NCBI GenBank assembly: GCA_963753165.1
Contig: CAVWBP010000017.1
Coordinates: 62,001 to 126,000 of the forward strand
Direction: 5' to 3'
Source: JAKLQR01 sp963753165
GTDB taxonomy: Bacteria > Nitrospirota > Thermodesulfovibrionia > Thermodesulfovibrionales > SM23-35
DNA: 64,000 nucleotides
Shown here: positions 62,440-64,000 of the stretch, piece after piece
Layout: each line of letters begins with the position of its first letter
Numbering within the stretch: the first letter of the stretch is position 1
Notes under the pieces: model-generated
Databases searched by the model: none
Told to the model about the DNA's origin: nothing
Seen by the model: the letters and a program-made list of their open reading frames with translations, nothing else
Program-made: the position numbers and the translations under genes

Positions 62440-63684
62440 CTAGAGGATTCCTTTGATGTCTTCAGCCTTGACCGGCCCGTGTATCGTGACAGAGAAATAT
62501 TCTCTCTGGATGAGTCTCTCTGCAAGATTCCTTACCTGATCAAGCGTAATTGATTCAATTCCGTTGATTATTTCTTTCGGTGAGTGATACTTGCCGTAAT
62601 AGATTTCCTGCCGCGCAATGTTGTTCATCCTCCCGCTCGATGACTCAAGCCCGAGGATAATGTTCCCTTTCAGCTGGTTTTTTGCACGGGCAAGCTCGGT
62701 TTCGGTAACAGTATCCTTAAGATCATCAAGCTCGCTGAGAACCAATTCCAGAACTTCTTTCACCTTTTTCCTGCTTACCCCTGCGTAGACACCCCAGACG
62801 CCTGTGTCATGATAAGAGGCGACAAAAGAATAGATTGAATACGCGAGTCCTCTCTTCTCCCTTATCTCCTGAAATAGCCGCGAGCTTACCCCTGCACCGA
62901 GAATAGTATTCAGGAGAAAAAAAACATACCGTTCCTTGTTCGACTGAGGGAGCCCCCGAATCCCAAGACAAAGATGGGCCTCGGAAAGCTCTTTATGGTA
63001 TACCTCAACCTTGCTTCTGAATTCCGGGGTATCACCCAGTTCAGGTTCCGAGCCTCTTCTCAGGTTGCCGAGATTTTTACTGAGCAGGGGAATTATCCTG
63101 TCATGTTCAATATTGCCCGCGCAGGATATTACGGTGTCCTTCGTCCCATAGTATTTTCGTATATGAGACAGCAGGTCTTCCCTGGTAAATGACTTTATGG
63201 TCTCCCGGCGCCCGAGCACAGACTGTCCAAGACCAGTAGATCCCCAGATGGTCTGATTTGAAAGATCATGGATATAATCGTCAGGCGTGTCCTCCACCAT
63301 TTTGATTTCTTCTTTGATCACAGTCTTTTCTTTTTCGATATCTTCCTCCGGGAATGTTGAGTTGAGAAAAATATCAGACAGCAATTCAAGCCCTTGTTCG
63401 AGGTATTCATCGAGCATCTTTATATAGAATGTCGTATTCTCCCGTGAGGTAAAAGCATTCAATTCTCCTCCGAGGGAATCGATTTCAAAGGAAATATCCT
63501 TTGCCGACCGCTTCTTTGTCCCTTTAAAAAACATATGTTCGAGAAAATGAGATATGCCGTTCTTTTCCGTCTTTTCGCTCCTCGAACCTACCTTTACCCA
63601 TATGCCGATAACGACTGACCGCATATTCTTGAGCGACTCCATGACTACCGGCAGTCCGTTTTCCAGATATTCTTTTTTAAACAT
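62440..63684 (-). CDS. M16-family zinc peptidase (processing-peptidase-like)
   Basis: 414 aa. Inverted zinc motif HFLEH at residues 46-50 with the downstream Glu in IEKEKTVIKEEI near 126; ENTTFYIKMLDEYLEQGLELLSD follows. The C-terminal half is the inactive M16 domain. Homologues are often encoded downstream of pnp, as here, and called YmxG; the two may be functionally linked. A terminator separates them from pnp. Confidence 0.92.
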   Translation of the reverse strand: MFKKEYLENGLPVVMESLKNMRSVVIGIWVKVGSRSEKTEKNGISHFLEHMFFKGTKKRSAKDISFEIDSLGGELNAFTSRENTTFYIKMLDEYLEQGLELLSDIFLNSTFPEEDIEKEKTVIKEEIKMVEDTPDDYIHDLSNQTIWGSTGLGQSVLGRRETIKSFTREDLLSHIRKYYGTKDTVISCAGNIEHDRIIPLLSKNLGNLRRGSEPELGDTPEFRSKVEVYHKELSEAHLCLGIRGLPQSNKERYVFFLLNTILGAGVSSRLFQEIREKRGLAYSIYSFVASYHDTGVWGVYAGVSRKKVKEVLELVLSELDDLKDTVTETELARAKNQLKGNIILGLESSSGRMNNIARQEIYYGKYHSPKEIINGIESITLDQVRNLAERLIQREYFSVTIHGPVKAEDIKGIL

Positions 63685-63754
63685 ATTTTTTCATAATGAC
63701 ACGGTTTATTCCGTTTGTCACTACCCCTAAGGTTACCATAGGAAGGAATACACT

Positions 63755-63787
63755 AAAAAAGGGGATATTCACACTTCATCCCCTTTT
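63755..63787 (-). terminator. Terminator after pnp (minus strand)
   Basis: AAAAGGGGAT and ATCCCCTTTT pair around an 11-nt loop (63757-63787), giving a U-tract on the minus strand. It lies between the pnp stop and the M16 peptidase start. Confidence 0.8.
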
Positions 63788-63812
63788 GTTTTCCTCCCTG
63801 GCAATCCTATCT

Positions 63813-64000
63813 TTATTTTTTTCTTATGGTTTCGCTTTTCCCGGTATCTTTTTCCCGGAGCGCTTCTTTTCTCGAAAGCCTTATCCTGCCCATCTTGTCT
63901 ATCTCAATGACCTTGACAAGAACCTCATCGCCTTCATTGATCTCATCGGTGACGGTTGCGATCCTGTTCTCGGATATCTGGGAGATATGCAGCAATCCTT
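63813..64000 (-). CDS. pnp: Polynucleotide phosphorylase C-terminus (S1 domain), 5'-partial
   Basis: The last 60 codons visible are an S1 RNA-binding domain: LHISQIS, DEINEGDEVLVKVIEID, GRIRLSRKEA, the usual end of PNPase, an RNA 3'-5' exonuclease. The start lies beyond the right edge. Neighbouring M16 peptidase is the typical pnp partner gene, which supports PNPase over ribosomal protein S1. Confidence 0.8.
   Translation of the reverse strand, partial: GLLHISQISENRIATVTDEINEGDEVLVKVIEIDKMGRIRLSRKEALREKDTGKSETIRKK

Noticed and set aside
1..64000. CRISPR arrays, restriction-modification or phage-defence systems.
   Set aside because: No direct-repeat arrays with spacers and no recognisable nuclease, methylase-specificity or phage genes were found on either strand.

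Overview
The window reads as chromosomal sequence from a Gram-negative, probably anaerobic bacterium. The gene set is a porin, two lipid- or lipoprotein-type secreted proteins, TonB, an ADP-forming acetyl-CoA synthetase, an HdrD-type cysteine-rich oxidoreductase, HypC, an archaeal-type inositol-phosphate synthase and an archaeal-type phosphoglycerate mutase. That mix would suit a deep-branching lineage such as Nitrospirota (Thermodesulfovibrionia-like); this placement is inference, because no rRNA is present. Most genes are housekeeping, tightly packed, and often joined by 4-nt ATGA overlaps.

Layout. 1-4659: branched-chain amino-acid/amide ABC transporter (livH partial, livM, livG, livF) followed by a phenylacetate-CoA-ligase-type enzyme. 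4680-6350: a small inverted-repeat element and a porin. 6363-7654: DAHP synthase (aroF) preceded by what looks like a complete phenylalanine attenuator, with a Phe-rich leader peptide, alternative hairpins and two terminators. 7747-20511: MFS transporter, glycogen phosphorylase, aminotransferase, era, bifunctional nuclease, recO, ADP-forming acetyl-CoA synthetase with a DRTGG partner, then a zinc-ribbon/HTH protein, inositol-phosphate synthase and a CDP-alcohol phosphatidyltransferase (inositol lipid synthesis). 20512-26880 is the most accessory-looking part: LuxR-type HTH remnant, YkgJ protein, ZIP transporter, dispersed repeat, double-PAN-domain secreted protein, split methyltransferase. 27015-31552: patatin lipoprotein, two universal stress proteins, an SRPBCC-like membrane-anchored protein, a small membrane protein and a YeiH-type transporter. 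31609-35832: tRNA-Gly, CCA-adding enzyme family protein, mtaB and miaB. 36177-41409: secA, GAF-GGDEF and MglA-like GTPase in one operon. 41412-48136: chorismate-using synthase, PilZ, pyrF, dcd, hypC, MauE/DoxX, rhodanese, TonB and a HAD protein. 48311-48405: an unusual long-variable-arm tRNA with a Cys anticodon. 48740-64000: Fe-S/TVP38 fusion, PP-loop protein, ApgM, PHP, mutS, purC, GGDEF response regulator, TusA, a binding protein/histidine kinase/response regulator cassette, FmdB, M16 peptidase and the end of pnp.

Recurrent themes. (1) Several promoters place the predicted +1 on or within a few bases of the start codon with no Shine-Dalgarno sequence (Phe leader peptide, 18351 HTH gene, secA, PHP gene, GGDEF regulator, acs), so leaderless translation looks common. 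(2) Eight reading-frame breaks occur in seven genes, all before position 35,000 and all equivalent to one extra base, several in homopolymers. Consensus error is the simplest explanation, so these genes are annotated as single frameshifted CDSs. (3) Two families of dispersed inverted-repeat elements occur twice each.

Most interesting observations: the Phe attenuator upstream of aroF with a possible two-terminator relay, and the tRNA-Sec-shaped tRNA carrying Cys identity features.
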